Assembly (NCBI GenBank): GCA_022572105.1 | Contig: JACZWN010000192.1 | Location: 1-6,180, forward strand | Reading direction: 5' to 3' | DNA length: 6,180 nt | Origin: Pseudomonadota bacterium | GTDB taxonomy: Bacteria; Pseudomonadota; Alphaproteobacteria; Kiloniellales; J153 | The notes under the pieces: generated by a model | The model's input: only the letters and a program-made list of their open reading frames with translations | Database searches by the model: none | Told to the model about the DNA's origin: nothing | Position numbers and translations under genes: made by a program | Part shown: one piece after another, positions 5,410 through 6,180 of the stretch | How positions within the stretch are numbered: position 1 is the stretch's first letter | Layout: every line of letters begins with the position of its first letter

Positions 5410-5430
5410 CCGCCGGGGCATTTTCGGCGG
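5410..5430. repeat. Inverted repeat in the sppA-ihfB gap
   Basis: CCGCCG (5410-5415) and CGGCGG (5425-5430) form a six-base stem with a nine-base loop in the 96-bp gap between sppA and ihfB. On the minus strand the stem is followed by CTAAAAATTT and not by a T-run, so it is a poor terminator. It could reduce read-through from sppA into ihfB. On the plus strand a run of six T (5442-5447) comes 11 bases after the stem, also not classical. Confidence 0.3.
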
Positions 5431-5452
5431 GGCTGTATTCCTTTTTTGATAC

Positions 5453-6180
5453 CTACCACAGATCAGGGTGCCAAAGCGCGATCACGCCGTCAAGACTAAG
5501 TCTTTCAGAAAACATAACTTTTCCGATCATGGAATCGAAGAGATCACGCCACGGTTCGTCCTCGTGTTTGATCTTCACTTTCTCGACGGGCAGGGAATCG
5601 GCGATCTTGTGGGTTTCGGAAAGCCATTTCCGGGCTTCGGGTTCGGCGCCGAGGGCGTCGACGAGCCCTGCTTTCTTGGCCTGGCGGCCGCTGAAGACCC
5701 GGCCGTCGGCGAGTTTCAGCACCTGTTCCCTGGAAAGCGGGCGCCTTTCGGCGACCAGGGTCACGAACATGTCGAAATAATCGGCGATGATGGCCTCGGT
5801 CGCCTTGCGGGCGGCGGGCGAAAACTTCTCTAGCGGATTAGGCTGGGCCTTCAAAGGCCCGCTTTTCACCACTACCGACTTAATGCCGATCTTGTCCAAA
5901 AGCCCGGTCACGTCGGCGGTCTGCAAAATAACCCCGATGGAGCCGGTTAGGGTCGAGGACCGGGCGATGATGTGGTCGGAGCCCAGCGCCGTCATGTATG
6001 CGGCCGACGTCGCCGTGGTCCCCATCAACGCCACCACGGGTTTCTTTTCCCCCACCCGGCGCAGCGATTCGTAAAGCGCCTCGCCGCCGACATAAGTGCC
6101 GCCGGGACTGTCGATCTTGACTAGGAGCGCCTTTGCATTGTCGTTGTCGGCGACCTCTTTCAGCGCCTTGTCGCGGGCCG
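5453..6180 (-). CDS. sppA: Signal peptide peptidase SppA, S49 serine protease (5' end beyond window)
   Basis: SppA is a membrane-anchored Ser-Lys protease that digests leftover signal peptides. The C-terminal 241 residues are visible, from the right edge to TAG 5455-5453. The family signature KIDSPGGTYVGGEALYESL comes first (fragment residues 21-39). The catalytic serine follows in TATSAAYM (Ser58 of the fragment), then LTGSIGV (77-83), then KSGPLK (105-110). Counting against the Bacillus subtilis SppA spacing of 52 residues between the catalytic Ser and Lys, Lys110 is the general base, so the active site is complete. FSGRQAKKAGLVDALG near the C-terminus is also typical. The N-terminal membrane anchor lies outside the window. 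A GTG at 6055 is only an internal valine codon and not the start, because the signature extends upstream of it. The size is consistent with the short (about 300-330 aa) single-domain SppA. Upstream neighbour of ihfB on the same strand. Confidence 0.95.
   Translation of the reverse strand, partial: ARDKALKEVADNDNAKALLVKIDSPGGTYVGGEALYESLRRVGEKKPVVALMGTTATSAAYMTALGSDHIIARSSTLTGSIGVILQTADVTGLLDKIGIKSVVVKSGPLKAQPNPLEKFSPAARKATEAIIADYFDMFVTLVAERRPLSREQVLKLADGRVFSGRQAKKAGLVDALGAEPEARKWLSETHKIADSLPVEKVKIKHEDEPWRDLFDSMIGKVMFSERLSLDGVIALWHPDLW

Noticed and set aside
6053..6055. GTG as the sppA start codon, giving a 200-aa protein.
   Set aside because: The same frame continues upstream to the window edge with the strong S49 signature IDSPGG..VGG.E.LY, so this GTG is an internal valine codon.

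Overview
The window looks like DNA from a high-GC alphaproteobacterium, probably Rhodospirillales-like. Supporting signs are a CtrA-type TTAA-N7-TTAA box, a cobT of alphaproteobacterial type beside a divergent cobS, and the gene order sppA > ihfB > lapA, which is familiar from that class. I see no tRNA, rRNA, CRISPR array, insertion sequence or phage gene.

Layout. Positions 2-163 (+) carry the C-terminal end of a membrane protein. It meets a YhbS-like GNAT acetyltransferase gene (173-610, -) tail to tail with a 9-bp gap. After a 250-bp stretch with no convincing gene comes a PP2A/PrpA-like metallophosphatase (861-1637, -). A 317-bp divergent intergenic region follows, holding one perfect and one near-perfect CtrA box and an AT-rich tract. 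Next is a 436-aa protein (1955-3265, +) that reads as a degenerate GGDEF plus degenerate EAL domain, so more likely a c-di-GMP sensor or scaffold than an enzyme. It converges on cobT (3322-4347, -), a complete gene of the lower-ligand branch of cobalamin synthesis. Divergent from cobT is the start of cobS (from about 4508, +), the final-step cobalamin synthase.

cobS is cut off after about 92 codons, close to 4784. From there the DNA encodes, on the other strand, the N-terminal part of a LapA-domain membrane protein (4981 to about 4785, -) that has lost its own 3' end. Upstream of lapA lie a complete ihfB (5072-5356, -) and most of sppA (5453 to beyond 6180, -). The right segment is clearly less GC-rich than the left: about 75-82% versus 47-59% in the short stretches I counted by hand. 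The two halves therefore look like pieces of different origin joined at about 4766-4790, by an assembly mis-join (most likely) or a real rearrangement.

I found no obvious new defence or mobile system. The most interesting items are the putatively CtrA-controlled degenerate GGDEF-EAL protein, the cobS/lapA junction, and an apparent in-frame loss of the central part of the GNAT fold.
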